Counted from the first letter of the stretch, positions 17,592 to 27,334 are shown. The stretch: 64,000 bases of DNA from Leptodesmis sichuanensis A121 (GCF_021379005.1 NZ_CP075171.1:3658001-3722000); one strand, 5' to 3'. Translations and numbers: made by a program. Notes: generated by a model not told the origin, from the sequence alone.

Positions 17592-17967
17592 GAGCCAATT
17601 CGCCTGCAATTTCAACCTCACTATAGCTGTCGTAAGGGGATGCGATGGATCTTTTGATGTTGAGTAAACCCCTATTCAAGTTGCATCCTGGACAAAGATA
17701 TAGCAATCCTATCTGGATTGTGAGAGGCGTTCCCTGCGGAAAATCTCTCACAACTTCCTCTTCTCTCACGACTGATTTAGGGCTGCTATATTTCTGTGTT
17801 TTATGCGGGAAAATTTTTCCCTTTTAACTAAAAAAGAAAATCTTTTCTTACTCTAGCCCAGTCTACAGAGGGTTTCTCCAGGTTTTCGGGTACCCATGCC
17901 AAAAAAGAAATCAGCCAAAGGACAGATCTTGTGATTAACAAAACTCCATAGTGTGATAAGGAACTTC
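17592..17967. other. Intergenic region with several hairpins
   Basis: The divergent gap between the FAD oxidoreductase and fasciclin genes. A 9-bp inverted repeat pairs 17718-17726 (TTGTGAGAG) with 17745-17753. A GGGAAAATTTTTCCC palindrome lies near 17808. An AAGAAAATCTTTTCTT palindrome follows shortly after. No open frame with a credible start was seen. The region must hold promoters for both genes. Confidence 0.5.
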
Positions 17968-18756
17968 ATGATTAGTACGGAGTTAGTACGCATGAGTATT
18001 CAAATCCTTGCACACCCACTGAAGAAAGGAACTGGTATGGTTGCGGTTGCGATCGCCAGTAGCTTAATCAGTCTGCCCGTTCTGGCGGGGGGAACCACCT
18101 CCGATTCGATGCAAAAGCCGACTGCTGCACCCACATCTGAGGTTACTCCCAAGACGGCTCCCATGGATGCGCCTCCAGCGGATGCAGTTCCCACAGGAAC
18201 TCCTGCTACCGGAGGCTATCAACTGGAACCGCCTCCCACCAAGAAAGCGCCTACTGCTTCCAGTGAGTCTGCTGCTCCAACGTCTGAAGCCAATCCTACT
18301 CCGGGAGCCAACCCAGACCGAGCCAATTCAACCAGTGCCACACAAGGCAATATTGTCGATGTGGCTACGTCTAAAGGCTCATTCACAACCCTGTTAGCTG
18401 CTGTCAAAGCTGCAGGCTTAACGGACGTACTTGCTGAGGGTGGCCCCTACACGGTGTTTGCCCCGACTGATGCCGCATTTGCTGCCCTTCCCAAAGGCAC
18501 AGTAGAAACCCTGTTGAAACCTGAAAACAAAGAAAAACTGAAAAAAGTTTTGGCCTATCATGTGGTTCCCGGTAGTGTGAGTTCTTCGACGATCAAACCG
18601 GGTCAGGTCAAAACCGTAGAGGGCAGTGCTGTCATGCTAAAAACATCGGGTGACAAGATTATGGTCAATAATGCCAACGTCACCGCTGCCAACATCAAGG
18701 CCAGCAATGGCATAATTCACGCGATCGACAAAGTAATCCTGCCTCCAGACTTGTAA
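17968..18756 (+). CDS. Fasciclin-domain exported protein
   Basis: About 262 residues from the ATG at 17968, which has AAGGAA at good spacing. A hydrophobic signal segment ends near LPVLAGG. Next comes a linker of about 90 residues rich in Pro, Thr, Ala and Ser. A single FAS1 domain follows (about 130-262), with NIVDVATSKGSFTTLLAAVKA, the GPYTVFAPTDAAFAALP core, AYHVVPGS and GIIHAIDKVILPP. Fasciclin domains mediate adhesion in the periplasm or at the surface. Length and linker are usual for cyanobacterial single-domain members. A terminator follows at 18874. Confidence 0.92.
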   Translation: MISTELVRMSIQILAHPLKKGTGMVAVAIASSLISLPVLAGGTTSDSMQKPTAAPTSEVTPKTAPMDAPPADAVPTGTPATGGYQLEPPPTKKAPTASSESAAPTSEANPTPGANPDRANSTSATQGNIVDVATSKGSFTTLLAAVKAAGLTDVLAEGGPYTVFAPTDAAFAALPKGTVETLLKPENKEKLKKVLAYHVVPGSVSSSTIKPGQVKTVEGSAVMLKTSGDKIMVNNANVTAANIKASNGIIHAIDKVILPPDL

Positions 18757-18873
18757 TCCCTGCTGATCATTACGAAGTTCCCTGTTATCCAACCTTTTTC
18801 AGATCCAGGCTGGAGGTTCTCTTAATTGGAAAAGCCCATTTGTTAACTGGATTTGATTGAGTTGTACCCGCAT

Positions 18874-18904
18874 CCCCAGGTCTTCAAGATTTGGGGATTT
18901 TTTG
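18874..18904 (+). terminator. Rho-independent terminator after the fasciclin gene
   Basis: CCCCAGGTCTT pairs with AAGATTTGGGG (11 bp, two positions as G-U) around a 1-nt turn, directly followed by ATTTTTTG. This is a textbook shape 118 nt after the stop. Confidence 0.75.
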
Positions 18905-19294
18905 TGAACAGCGGGGAAGAAATTCTTGACTTCTACTCTCTACCTTTATTTTTATGCCTTAGCAACTTAATTGTGTTCCCAACCCTGAGAGTTGAAACAG
19001 TCGGTTATTTTAGTACGTCTTTTATAAAGTTTGTTTATTTAACTAAACAGAATAACTGAAGTTTGTCTTATCTTAATGCCACACAATCCTGATATGATTC
19101 ATTACGAGATCCGTTCTTGTAGATAGAGTGAAATAAATTAAGGCTGGAAGCGCTGGACATCCAAAGTTTTTCCAGGGTATTTGCTCTGTCGATAGAGGGC
19201 AGTGTCAGGAAGATTCCGGGGAGGCTCAGAAAAATCTGGGCAACCCTGCCGTATCTTGTCACAAAATTTTTAACGAGTTAACAGGAAGGGAGAT
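18905..19294 (+). promoter_or_regulatory. rbc operon promoter and leader region
   Basis: A 390-nt AT-rich gap before rbcL. A near-palindrome GTTTATTTAACTAAAC at 19033-19048 could be a LysR-type (RbcR) site. A TATGAT hexamer at 19093-19098 could be the -10 box, giving a leader near 190 nt. No clear -35 box is at standard spacing, which is common in cyanobacterial promoters. AGGAAGGGAG just before 19295 is a strong ribosome-binding site. Promoter details are inference. Confidence 0.5.
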
Positions 19295-20725
19295 ATGTCT
19301 TACGCGCAAACGAGAACCCAGACCAAAGCTGGGTATAAGGCGGGGGTACAGGATTACCGCCTGACGTACTACACCCCGGATTACACCCCCAAGGATACAG
19401 ACATCCTGGCGGCCTTCCGGGTCACCCCTCAGCCCGGTGTTCCTTATGAGGAAGCAGGTGCGGCAGTAGCGGCTGAATCCTCTACCGGAACTTGGACGAC
19501 GGTGTGGACTGACCTGCTGACCGACCTCGATCGCTACAAAGGTCGTTGCTACGATATCGAACCCGTTCCCGGTGAAGATAATCAATTTATCGCCTACATT
19601 GCCTATCCTTTGGATCTGTTTGAAGAAGGATCTGTCACCAACCTGCTGACCTCCCTGGTAGGGAATGTGTTCGGGTTCAAAGCCCTGAAAGCCCTGCGTC
19701 TGGAAGACATCCGCATCCCCGTTGCTTACTTGAAGACCTTCCAGGGGCCTCCCCACGGGATTCAGGTCGAGCGTGACAAGATCAACAAGTACGGTCGTCC
19801 GCTGCTGGGTTGCACCATTAAGCCCAAGCTGGGTCTGTCTGCGAAGAACTATGGCCGTGCGGTATACGAATGTCTGCGTGGCGGTCTGGACTTCACCAAA
19901 GACGACGAAAACATCAACTCCCAGCCCTTCCAACGCTGGCGCGATCGCTTCCTGTTTGTTGCTGATGCCATCCACAAGGCTCAGGCCGAAACGGGTGAAA
20001 TCAAAGGTCACTACCTGAACGTGACCGCACCCACCTGCGAAGAAATGATGAAACGGGCAGCCTTTGCCAAAGAACTGGAAATGCCCATCATCATGCATGA
20101 CTTCCTGACGGGTGGTTTCACGGCCAACACCAGCTTGGCCCACTATTGCCGCGATAATGGTCTGCTGCTCCACATCCACCGAGCCATGCACGCCGTCATC
20201 GATCGGCAAAAGAACCACGGGATCCACTTCCGGGTGCTGGCAAAATGCTTGCGGATGTCCGGTGGTGACCACATCCACACGGGAACCGTGGTCGGTAAGC
20301 TGGAAGGCGACAAGGCAATCACCCTTGGTTTCATCGATCTGCTGCGGGAAAACTACATTGAGCAAGATCGGTCTCGCGGTGTTTACTTCACCCAGGATTG
20401 GGCTTCCATGCCGGGTGTGATGGCGGTTGCTTCCGGTGGTATCCACGTCTGGCACATGCCTGCTCTCGTAGACATCTTTGGAGACGACTCTGTCCTGCAG
20501 TTTGGTGGTGGTACGCTGGGTCACCCCTGGGGTAATGCTCCTGGTGCAACGGCTAACCGTGTGGCTCTGGAAGCCTGCGTGCAAGCCCGGAACGAAGGTC
20601 GCGACCTGATGCGCGAAGGCGGCGACATCATCCGTGAAGCCGCTCGCTGGAGTCCTGAACTAGCTGCGGCTTGCGAACTGTGGAAGGAAATTAAGTTCGA
20701 GTTTGAAGCCGTTGATACCGTCTGA
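19295..20725 (+). CDS. rbcL: RuBisCO large subunit, form IB
   Basis: The 476-residue catalytic subunit of ribulose-1,5-bisphosphate carboxylase/oxygenase, which fixes CO2 in carboxysomes. Key motifs are intact: KPKLGLS (active-site lysine), [11 protein letters not shown] (the lysine that is carbamylated and the Mg2+ ligands Asp and Glu) and HIHRAMHAV. Length and the [27 protein letters not shown] start match cyanobacterial form IB. The start has a strong ribosome-binding site. It heads rbcL-rbcX-rbcS. Codon use is more GC-biased than in neighbours, consistent with high expression. A large open frame on the opposite strand is an artefact of this bias. Confidence 0.99.
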   Translation: MSYAQTRTQTKAGYKAGVQDYRLTYYTPDYTPKDTDILAAFRVTPQPGVPYEEAGAAVAAESSTGTWTTVWTDLLTDLDRYKGRCYDIEPVPGEDNQFIAYIAYPLDLFEEGSVTNLLTSLVGNVFGFKALKALRLEDIRIPVAYLKTFQGPPHGIQVERDKINKYGRPLLGCTIKPKLGLSAKNYGRAVYECLRGGLDFTKDDENINSQPFQRWRDRFLFVADAIHKAQAETGEIKGHYLNVTAPTCEEMMKRAAFAKELEMPIIMHDFLTGGFTANTSLAHYCRDNGLLLHIHRAMHAVIDRQKNHGIHFRVLAKCLRMSGGDHIHTGTVVGKLEGDKAITLGFIDLLRENYIEQDRSRGVYFTQDWASMPGVMAVASGGIHVWHMPALVDIFGDDSVLQFGGGTLGHPWGNAPGATANRVALEACVQARNEGRDLMREGGDIIREAARWSPELAAACELWKEIKFEFEAVDTV

Positions 20726-20745
20726 TGAGGAGTTATGAGTGATAA

Positions 20746-20785
20746 GTTATGAGTTTTAAGTTGACAATCACTTAAAACTCATAAC
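20746..20785. repeat. Perfect 16-bp hairpin in the rbcL-rbcX spacer
   Basis: GTTATGAGTTTTAAGT (20746-20761) is perfectly inverted at 20770-20785 around an 8-nt loop. CTCAAAA heptamers follow at about 20785-20800. STRR-type repeats in this spacer are known in other filamentous cyanobacteria. The hairpin could set the rbcL to rbcXS mRNA ratio. Confidence 0.8.
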
Positions 20786-20808
20786 TCAAAACTCAAAACT
20801 TTCAATTC

Positions 20809-21207
20809 ATGGATCTTAAGCAGATTGCCAAAGACACAACCAAAACCCTGATCAGTTACATGACGTATCAGGCATACCGGGTGGTGATTGCTCAGTTAGA
20901 TGAAACTGAACCAAAACGAGCCTACTGGTTACGCCAGTTTTCTTACCGGGTCAGTATTCAAGATAGTGAAGCGTACCTCACAGCCCTCTTCCACGAGGAA
21001 CAACGGTTGGCCTTTCGGCTACTGACGGTACGCGAACACATTGCTGAAGAAATTGCCGATTACCTCCCAGAAATGCTGCGGACGGGTATTCAGCAAGCCA
21101 ATCTGACGCAACGAACGCAGCAATTAGAACGCATGACGCAAGTAGATCCATCGGCTTCAACGACCCATCCAGAGCAAGGATCGGGGTACGAACCTGATAG
21201 TTTTTAG
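20809..21207 (+). CDS. rbcX: RuBisCO assembly chaperone RbcX
   Basis: A 132-residue helical protein with the expected N-terminal DLKQIAKDTTKTLISYMTYQ and the central YRVVIAQLDETEP region that forms the dimer groove binding the RbcL C-terminal tail. It assists assembly of RbcL8 cores before RbcS joins. The C-terminal tail after residue about 110 is variable, as usual. It sits between rbcL and rbcS in the order typical of filamentous cyanobacteria, 83 nt after rbcL, and is transcribed with them. Confidence 0.97.
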   Translation: MDLKQIAKDTTKTLISYMTYQAYRVVIAQLDETEPKRAYWLRQFSYRVSIQDSEAYLTALFHEEQRLAFRLLTVREHIAEEIADYLPEMLRTGIQQANLTQRTQQLERMTQVDPSASTTHPEQGSGYEPDSF

Positions 21208-21277
21208 CATTAGGCTTTTAGCGAGTCGCTAATTGCTTTTCATCCAAACAAGACGTTAGACACAATCGAGGATCTCC

Positions 21278-21625
21278 ATGAAGACTCTACCCAAAGAGCG
21301 CCGTTACGAAACTTTTTCTTACTTGCCTCCTCTCAGCGATGCTCAAATTGCTCGCCAAATCCAGTACGTGATTGATCAGGGCTATTTCCCTTGCATTGAG
21401 TTCAATGAAGACTCCAATGCAGAAACCTACTACTGGACAATGTGGAAACTGCCTCTGTTCAACGTTACTTCTCCCCAGGAAGTGTTGAATGAAGTGCAAC
21501 AGTGCCGATCGGAGTATGGTAACTGCTATATCCGTGTTGTTGCTTTCGATAACATCAAGCAATGTCAGGTAATGAGCTTTATCGTTCACAAACCCGGCAC
21601 CAGCGGCAGCAGCTACCGTTACTAA
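21278..21625 (+). CDS. rbcS: RuBisCO small subunit
   Basis: A 115-residue small subunit. Conserved segments are [32 protein letters not shown] and the C-terminal [20 protein letters not shown]. It caps the RbcL8 core to form L8S8 and tunes catalysis. Length is normal. GAGGATCT lies before the ATG. The operon ends 23 nt later in a clear terminator. Confidence 0.98.
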   Translation: MKTLPKERRYETFSYLPPLSDAQIARQIQYVIDQGYFPCIEFNEDSNAETYYWTMWKLPLFNVTSPQEVLNEVQQCRSEYGNCYIRVVAFDNIKQCQVMSFIVHKPGTSGSSYRY

Positions 21626-21647
21626 ATCTCGTTTTATCCATGTGTGA

Positions 21648-21674
21648 GGGTGGGCATATTGCTCACCCTTTTTT
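21648..21674 (+). terminator. Rho-independent terminator of the rbc operon
   Basis: GGGTG and CACCC arms, extended by GCA/TGC after one mismatch, are followed by TTTTTT at 21669-21674. It ends transcription before the convergent beta-propeller gene. Confidence 0.85.
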
Positions 21675-21743
21675 GTCGTAGAGACGTTCTGGCAAAACAT
21701 CTCTACAGGGTGTCATTCACACAGCTAGACTACCAGGGGATGG

Positions 21744-23030
21744 TTACCGTCCCACTGGTAGAAATGTTGCATGAGGCTTGCCTCTAAACGTCTCTGTACT
21801 GACCCAGGCCAATCCTTCACTGGTACCCACCCATAACTTACCTCCCGTATCAGGCGATAAGGAAAGCACCCGACTGGAAGGCAGGTAAGGAATTTCTCCA
21901 CCCGTTGCTCCATTAAAGGGATTGACCCGCAGTAAACCGGTTGTGGTTCCTACCCAGATGCTGTTCAACTTATCAAAATGAAGCGTCATCACGTTGCGGC
22001 CCTGCAGTTGGGTGACGGTTCGCAGCTTAAATAGCGCCGGATCAGTAGACACAAATACAATCTTTTCGATCGCTGGAGGCTGGCTAACCGGGCGACTGGA
22101 TTGGGATCTGCTTTTTGGGGAGGGATGATTCGCCGATCGCCCTTTTCCGGCAGGACGGGCTGTAGATTTAGCAGCAGGTTTGGCGCTGGGTGGACGCACC
22201 AGTTGAATTGTGCGTTGAATACCTACATCTGCGGCATATAACCCGGTAGGAGTGCCGAGCCACAGCATTCCCCAGGGATCAAAATCCAGTGCCTGTACAG
22301 TTTTGCCAGGAATCGTATCAATCTGCCGCATCAGCAGGGCACTGGCCGTATTCACCTGTACCAGGCCATTTAAAGTACCCACCCACAAATTTCCCAGAGG
22401 ATCTAAAGTCAGGGCATTAGCACTCACTCCGGGCAGATTTTTTACCGTCGTCATTAACAAGCCTTGATCCGGGCTGATTAACGCTAACCCTGCATCGGTG
22501 CCCACCCACAGGTAGCCCCGCTGATCCACCAGCATGGACAGCACCCGATTGGAAGGCAGGGCAAAATTTTGAGCCGTAATTTCTCCTGAACGCGGATCAA
22601 TCCGAACTAACCCTTCATAAGTTCCCACCCAGATCCGACCGCTGCGATCTTGAGCCAGAGCACCCACCGTCGTATTGGGTAAGCTTACTCGATTCAGAAT
22701 CCGACCAGTTTTGGGATCGATCTTAGCCAATCCCTGCCAGGAACCCACCCATAACGCTCCTTTACTATCAGGCTGTAAGGCACTGATCCGGTAATCTGCC
22801 GTTACCGTTTGTTCTTCAATATCCTGACGGCGATCGGGGAGGGGCGTTCTGCGGGCAGGGGGAGCATCAGGGGGATAAAACGGGGCAGTCTCGATCTGGG
22901 GAGAGGGTTGGGTCAGAATGACATCCTGCGAAAAGGCTGCACTGGCTGTCATCCCCATAGCTGCCTGCATACTGAAGATCAGTAACCAGGACCTAACTGA
23001 GAACCTGGATGTTGCAACCGAGACTGCCAT
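21744..23030 (-). CDS. Exported beta-propeller protein (two-component-regulator propeller repeats)
   Basis: About 428 residues from the ATG at 23030, which has GGAG seven bases before it; an upstream in-frame ATG at 23072 lacks a site. A signal peptide ends around ASAAFSQ. Seven or so repeats of about 42 residues follow, each with an LWVGT..GL.RI core, the Reg_prop pattern that builds the sensor propeller of hybrid kinases such as BT4663. Here the propeller stands alone, with no Y_Y_Y, membrane or kinase domain. A Lys/Arg/Ser/Pro-rich insertion near residue 280-325 separates the last blades. It may bind a polysaccharide or protein outside the cytoplasm; ligand unknown. Confidence 0.8.
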   Translation of the reverse strand: MAVSVATSRFSVRSWLLIFSMQAAMGMTASAAFSQDVILTQPSPQIETAPFYPPDAPPARRTPLPDRRQDIEEQTVTADYRISALQPDSKGALWVGSWQGLAKIDPKTGRILNRVSLPNTTVGALAQDRSGRIWVGTYEGLVRIDPRSGEITAQNFALPSNRVLSMLVDQRGYLWVGTDAGLALISPDQGLLMTTVKNLPGVSANALTLDPLGNLWVGTLNGLVQVNTASALLMRQIDTIPGKTVQALDFDPWGMLWLGTPTGLYAADVGIQRTIQLVRPPSAKPAAKSTARPAGKGRSANHPSPKSRSQSSRPVSQPPAIEKIVFVSTDPALFKLRTVTQLQGRNVMTLHFDKLNSIWVGTTTGLLRVNPFNGATGGEIPYLPSSRVLSLSPDTGGKLWVGTSEGLAWVSTETFRGKPHATFLPVGR

Positions 23031-23142
23031 AACCCCACTCCGCACACTGAATTGCCCATTCAGGGCCATCATACTGCTAGTTTTAAGGAATGGGCCGATC
23101 GATTACGGATCTTTTATCAGGTTTATCAGGGATTAGGACACC

Positions 23143-24459
23143 CTAAGCTTCCATCAGAATGAAACCTAAACGTTCTAAATCAGCCAGCCGGTCTTTCATT
23201 AGCTCAAATGCTTCCATTTCCGTAGTCGGTTGAGATGTGACTAAGTTCAGAGGCCGAATTTTGAGCCAGTGCTGAACCAGCGCACTAACACTTTGGGGTT
23301 GATCGATCAACATCAGCAGGCAACTGGCTAGTAAACCGTCTACCTTGATAGGCTCATTGGTCTTTTGCAGGTAATGACTGATTTCAAACAGCTTCGATTC
23401 TGCGATCGACTCAATCAGGTCCGCTTTGAAGGTCGCCGTTTTGAACTGGGGATGTAGATAGGCGGTTGCCTGCCGCCATTGATCATCTGTCCAGTTGGAA
23501 ACGGGAGTGTAGGGGGTTGACTGTCCAGGGTGACCACACCATAGATCGAGCAAACGGTGACAGGGGTGCAGCAGTTCAAACAGATGTAGTTGCTCCTCAA
23601 CGGTTTTCTCAGCCAGGGCCAGACCAATTTCAATCGGTAAAGCACTAAAGTCTTCAAACAGTTCCACCAGATCCCACTGCCACCAGTTCACCATACTGAT
23701 GAATTCCAGGTTGGCCGCCCTCAAGATGGCGAAAAACTCAGGAATATTAACTCCCTTGTCTCCTCGCAGTAGATGGTTTGCCAACAAACGCTCATCGTCT
23801 ACTTCAAAATCGGCGTTCCAGGTTCTCGCTTTGAGCAGCACGCCACTTTTCAGCGCTTTCATGATATCTCGTACTGCGGTCAGTTCAGCCTCATTGGGAG
23901 AGTTATCCATTAAACCCATGATGGTGAAAAATTCTTGTGCCTGGTGGAACAAGGCCCGTTGCAACCGACTGTGAAAATTAGCTCGAATAATCCCCTCTGG
24001 CTTGAGTACAGCTTTCATAGCTGCAAGGCCCGCTACAGGATCGGTCAATAAATAAAGAACTTCATCACAGTTAATGTAATCAAACTCCAACCCCAGGCTG
24101 GGCAACTCTTCGATAGTTAGAGCATGGAATTGAGCATTGTCAAATCCGTGATATTTGAGACGTTCCCGCGCTAGTTTGACAGACTCTTCGGAAAGGTCAA
24201 TCCCAACAATTTTGGCACCGGGATTGGCCTCAGCCAGCACCAAGGACTTGTAACCGCTGCCACAGCCTGCATCTAAAATGACTTTTCCTTCCGTGTTCAG
24301 CACTCGCTGGTGGTTCACATAGTAGGGCGTCACCAGATCGTGAATGTACAGGAGGTGAGTGTCTCCTTTGGGCGATCGCTCTAGAGGAACCCTGGGATAA
24401 GGAGCCGTGTCAAACTGTTGGCGGATTTTTTCAAGTAACTCGGTGGCTTGAGTATTCAT
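23143..24459 (-). CDS. SAM-dependent methyltransferase with long C-terminal domain
   Basis: A 438-residue protein. Residues about 35-180 are a class I methyltransferase fold: SAM-binding motif ILDAGCGSGYKSLVLA, the acidic end of strand 2 (IVGIDLSEESV) and the YINCDEVLYLL motif post II. Residues about 230-438 form a helical domain without an obvious family. The N-terminus QQFDTAPYPRVPLE is shared by a cyanobacterial group that also includes TPR-containing methyltransferases. The substrate is not predictable. AGGAG precedes the ATG. Confidence 0.82.
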   Translation of the reverse strand: MNTQATELLEKIRQQFDTAPYPRVPLERSPKGDTHLLYIHDLVTPYYVNHQRVLNTEGKVILDAGCGSGYKSLVLAEANPGAKIVGIDLSEESVKLARERLKYHGFDNAQFHALTIEELPSLGLEFDYINCDEVLYLLTDPVAGLAAMKAVLKPEGIIRANFHSRLQRALFHQAQEFFTIMGLMDNSPNEAELTAVRDIMKALKSGVLLKARTWNADFEVDDERLLANHLLRGDKGVNIPEFFAILRAANLEFISMVNWWQWDLVELFEDFSALPIEIGLALAEKTVEEQLHLFELLHPCHRLLDLWCGHPGQSTPYTPVSNWTDDQWRQATAYLHPQFKTATFKADLIESIAESKLFEISHYLQKTNEPIKVDGLLASCLLMLIDQPQSVSALVQHWLKIRPLNLVTSQPTTEMEAFELMKDRLADLERLGFILMEA

Positions 24460-24577
24460 ATCAGATTCTCCTGGAGGAAAAGGGTCAACTCAGGGGCGAT
24501 CGCGGGATCCCCGATGCAATTTATTCCCGCATTATTGTAATGTTCCCCGAACGATCGAAATGTTTCCCCTATAAACT

Positions 24578-24630
24578 GGGTTTCTCTTATGCATCCATTT
24601 AATTTCTGAGTACTTCTAAGGCAGAAACCC
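24578..24630. repeat. GGGTTTCT inverted repeat
   Basis: GGGTTTCT at 24578-24585 and AGAAACCC at 24623-24630 flank an AT-rich spacer upstream of hisA. The same octamer occurs in the gap upstream of leuD at 63615-63622 and 63681-63688. This suggests a dispersed intergenic repeat family. Confidence 0.5.
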
Positions 24631-24716
24631 GCTTTCTCAAAAGCTTAATCAGTTGATTTCCGCGCAACTCATCGGCTACTGTGCAGAAGTTGGATAGCTG
24701 GAAGGAGGGTCGCAGT

Positions 24717-25490
24717 ATGGAAGTGATTCCCGCGATCGATGTACTGGGTGGAAAGTGTGTTCGTCTGTATCAGGGCGATTATGGTCAGGTACAAACCTTT
24801 GATGAAAACCCAGTGGATGTGGCTCGTCGCTGGGAAGACGAGGGCGCTACTCGTCTGCACGTTGTAGATCTGGATGGAGCGAAAGCGGGTCAATCCGTTA
24901 ATCTGCAAACCATTGCAGCGATCGTCCGGGCGGTATCCGTTCCTGTGCAGGTGGGAGGAGGATTGCGCGATCGCTCCAGTATCACCAGTTTATTGAATGT
25001 TGGGGTACAGCGAGTGATTGTGGGCACTGTTGCCGTGGAGCAGCCTGATTTAGTCACTCAACTCTGTCAGGAACTTCCAGACCAGATTGTCGTCGGCATT
25101 GATGCCCGGAATGGCAAAGTGGCGACTCGTGGCTGGCTGGAAACATCGGAAGTACTGGCAACAGAATTAGCGCAGCGAATGGCAGCAGCAGGTGCTGCAG
25201 CAATTATTTACACCGATATTTACCGGGATGGTACTTTGCAAGGGCCAAATTTAGAAGCCCTGCGAGAATTGGCAACTGCGATCGAGATTCCGGTGATCGC
25301 ATCGGGCGGGGTCAGTTCTGTGCGAGATTTGTTAAGTTTGCTGGGATTAGAATCGCTAGGAGTGGTAGGAGCGATCGTCGGGCGTGCCCTCTATACCGGG
25401 GAAGTATCGCTGAAAGAAGCCCTTCGCGCTGTAGGGCCGGGACGCTGGCAGGATATTCCCCCTGATTTTGGTTCCTCCGCGCTGGCATAA
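24717..25490 (+). CDS. hisA: Phosphoribosylformimino-AICAR ribotide isomerase
   Basis: Fourth step of histidine synthesis: Amadori isomerisation of ProFAR to PRFAR. The 257-residue TIM barrel starts [17 protein letters not shown]. Asp8 is the general base on strand 1 and the strand-5 aspartate lies in [11 protein letters not shown]. Phosphate-binding loops are QVGGGLRD and ASGGVSS. AGGAGGG stands 7 nt before the ATG, so I reject a start 12 codons upstream. hisH lies 14 kb away, so his genes are scattered, as is usual in cyanobacteria. It converges with a small gene whose stop is only 3 nt away. Confidence 0.97.
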   Translation: MEVIPAIDVLGGKCVRLYQGDYGQVQTFDENPVDVARRWEDEGATRLHVVDLDGAKAGQSVNLQTIAAIVRAVSVPVQVGGGLRDRSSITSLLNVGVQRVIVGTVAVEQPDLVTQLCQELPDQIVVGIDARNGKVATRGWLETSEVLATELAQRMAAAGAAAIIYTDIYRDGTLQGPNLEALRELATAIEIPVIASGGVSSVRDLLSLLGLESLGVVGAIVGRALYTGEVSLKEALRAVGPGRWQDIPPDFGSSALA

Positions 25491-25493
25491 CTT

Positions 25494-25715
25494 TCATCCT
25501 AAAGCACGGCGGCTTTGAGCCAGATCCCGAATTAAGGGCAGGCGAGATTGCAGATAGGTGTTGAGCAGGTCGGTTTCCTGGGAGTCGAGCGATCGCTGGG
25601 TCTTCAGTTGCCGTAACAACCATTGCACCAGGGTTTCGTCGTCCAGGTTTAGGAGTACCTGGGTTTGGGTCGCTTCTACCAGAGACCAAATTTGACGCAG
25701 TAAAAAAGGAGACAT
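25494..25715 (-). CDS. Small conserved helical protein, function unknown
   Basis: A 73-residue protein from the ATG at 25715 (MSPFLLRQIWSLVEATQTQV), with an in-frame ATG 7 codons earlier as the alternative. It is predicted all-helical, with leucine-rich amphipathic segments and no cysteine or membrane helix. The LVQWLLRQLKTQ and LIRDLA segments look like a cyanobacterial conserved hypothetical. A GGA-containing site lies upstream. I cannot assign a family. Confidence 0.6.
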   Translation of the reverse strand: MSPFLLRQIWSLVEATQTQVLLNLDDETLVQWLLRQLKTQRSLDSQETDLLNTYLQSRLPLIRDLAQSRRALG

Positions 25716-26034
25716 GCAACTGCTTCCAAAGGACATTGTGGGTTAGATAAACCAGCAACCTCTTTGGGTTACTCAGTTCACAGCAAGGAAAGCTTAAAAC
25801 ATTTCCTTGTAACTTCCACCATACCCAGATTCCATGCTGGTCAAACGGGGATCACACAAGTTGAAACAAGAGTTACCAAACAGTAACCAAACCATTAAGG
25901 ATCTAACCGGGTTTTTCAACAGCCTCTCATTTTTCAAGTTCTGTCTAGACTTTCCCCAAAAGCCTGACCACACTCAGTCCTCAGCACTCAGAAAGCTTAC
26001 CCTATCTGGTTTTCCAGCTGCGATCGCTGCCCCA
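25716..26034. other. Intergenic region, nothing recognised
   Basis: A gap of 319 nt between two leftward genes. It presumably holds the promoter of the small helical protein. Open frames on the plus strand here lack ribosome-binding sites and family features. No strong hairpin was noticed. Confidence 0.4.
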
Positions 26035-27021
26035 TTATCGACTTACAGAGCGGGTGCCCCCATAAGCTGCGATCGGTTCTTTAATGAATCGAATGTAAAG
26101 GTGCTTAAAGGTTGATTTCACAACACGGGGCATCCCGAAGTCAATGGGCACCAGGGACTCTGGCAAGCGCCAGTCCGCAATTTGCAACTCGCTGGGGTGC
26201 AGGTGCGGAAAATACATGGCTTCCAGATCAGGACAGACTCCTAACCGTTGGGAGGCAACGATCGTCGGAATGGTTTCAGGATCTGCCTGCAAAATATCCA
26301 CCATCGCCCGATCCAGAGCAAATACATTCGATGCAGCACCTAACACGCCCAGGGGACGGGGTTCGCCACCACTGGGGCCATTTCCCTCATGACCGACGAT
26401 CCCATCCAGAATGGTCAGGTCGGGAGCAATAGCACGGGCCGTTTCAACCAGCATCATGCCAAACCGATCGCGGTTTTTTCCGGCTTCCATGTGCCACCAA
26501 GCTTTCATCTTACCGGGAACACAACCAAACAAATTCTTTACGCCCATCGTCAGCGTCAACTGCACATGGGATTTCACCTTGGGCAGGTTAATTACCACAT
26601 CTGCATCCATCGCTTCCTTACACAGCAACAAATGGTTGAAGTCCTGGCTTACGGTCTCATACCGTTGCCCATGAAACTCGACGATCGGTAATCCCAACTC
26701 CTCAATCAAGGGTGTATAACCATTGGCCCGTGCTACTCCTGCCGCGCTACCAAAAGCAGGCCCATCTCCTAAAAAGGGCTTTCCTCCTGCTGACTGCACC
26801 ATTTGCGCCACACAGTACACGATCTCTGGGCGAGTCACACATTCCTTAGCTGGTCGTGCCCCAGTTAATAAATTGGGTTTCAGCAAGACGCGATCGCCCG
26901 GTTTCACAAAGGCAGCTATTCCTCCCAGTGGCTCCAGTAAGACTTCCAGCGATCGTCGCAGTTCTCCAAGATCGTAGGATTCAGCCCGAATCAAACTAAC
27001 AGTGGGTTGAGTTAAGGTCAT
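26035..27021 (-). CDS. DUF362 protein
   Basis: About 328 residues from the ATG at 27021, which has GGAG eight bases upstream. DUF362 features are the RVLLKPNLLTGA segment, AKECVTRPEIV, FLGDGPAFGS and the INLPKVKSHVQLTLTMGVKNLFGCVPG block, followed by LTILDGIVGHEGNGPSGG. The family is often described as possibly iron-sulphur binding. This protein has scattered cysteines but no ferredoxin-type CxxCxxC cluster, so it is the short form. The reaction is unknown. A 99-residue gene ends 13 nt upstream on the same strand, so the two form a likely operon. Confidence 0.85.
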   Translation of the reverse strand: MTLTQPTVSLIRAESYDLGELRRSLEVLLEPLGGIAAFVKPGDRVLLKPNLLTGARPAKECVTRPEIVYCVAQMVQSAGGKPFLGDGPAFGSAAGVARANGYTPLIEELGLPIVEFHGQRYETVSQDFNHLLLCKEAMDADVVINLPKVKSHVQLTLTMGVKNLFGCVPGKMKAWWHMEAGKNRDRFGMMLVETARAIAPDLTILDGIVGHEGNGPSGGEPRPLGVLGAASNVFALDRAMVDILQADPETIPTIVASQRLGVCPDLEAMYFPHLHPSELQIADWRLPESLVPIDFGMPRVVKSTFKHLYIRFIKEPIAAYGGTRSVSR

Positions 27022-27034
27022 AGTAAAGTCTCCA

Positions 27035-27334
27035 CTATTCACCATGCGATCGCTTCAACGCCGTGACTCGTTCGGCATTAGAGAATACACCTTCACCCTG
27101 AACGCGAGTAATGGCGGGTTTGATTTCAATTCTCAAAATATTCGTCGTATTAATGCAAACCGTCTGATCGGGTAGATGCAAAATCCACCAGTGTTTTTCC
27201 AAGAAACGGCGAAACTCCTGCTGTAGCTCCTGTTGAAGCATCTGAGCTTCTACTGGATCGTAAACGTTAAAAGTTTCGGTTTCACCATTCAGGTAGTGGA
27301 ACGTAATCTGAGCATTCACCGACTGACTTGGCAT
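27035..27334 (-). CDS. Hypothetical protein, 99 residues
   Basis: From the ATG at 27334, preceded by AGGA. The first half is beta-strand then helix (NAQITFHYLNGETETFNVYD, then a Gln/Glu-rich helix). A WWILHLPDQTVCINTTNIL hairpin follows, with a charged tail. The last strand LRIEIKPAI resembles a small antiparallel sheet, as in Hfq- or SH3-like minidomains, but I recognise no family. It is upstream of and co-directional with the DUF362 gene, 13 nt apart. Several related small proteins occur in cyanobacteria, to my memory, without known function. Confidence 0.6.
   Translation of the reverse strand: MPSQSVNAQITFHYLNGETETFNVYDPVEAQMLQQELQQEFRRFLEKHWWILHLPDQTVCINTTNILRIEIKPAITRVQGEGVFSNAERVTALKRSHGE

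Noticed and set aside
19259..20584. 441-codon open frame opposite rbcL
   Set aside because: It is fully antisense to a certain RuBisCO gene and results from that gene's strong codon bias. It has no ribosome-binding site or recognised domain.
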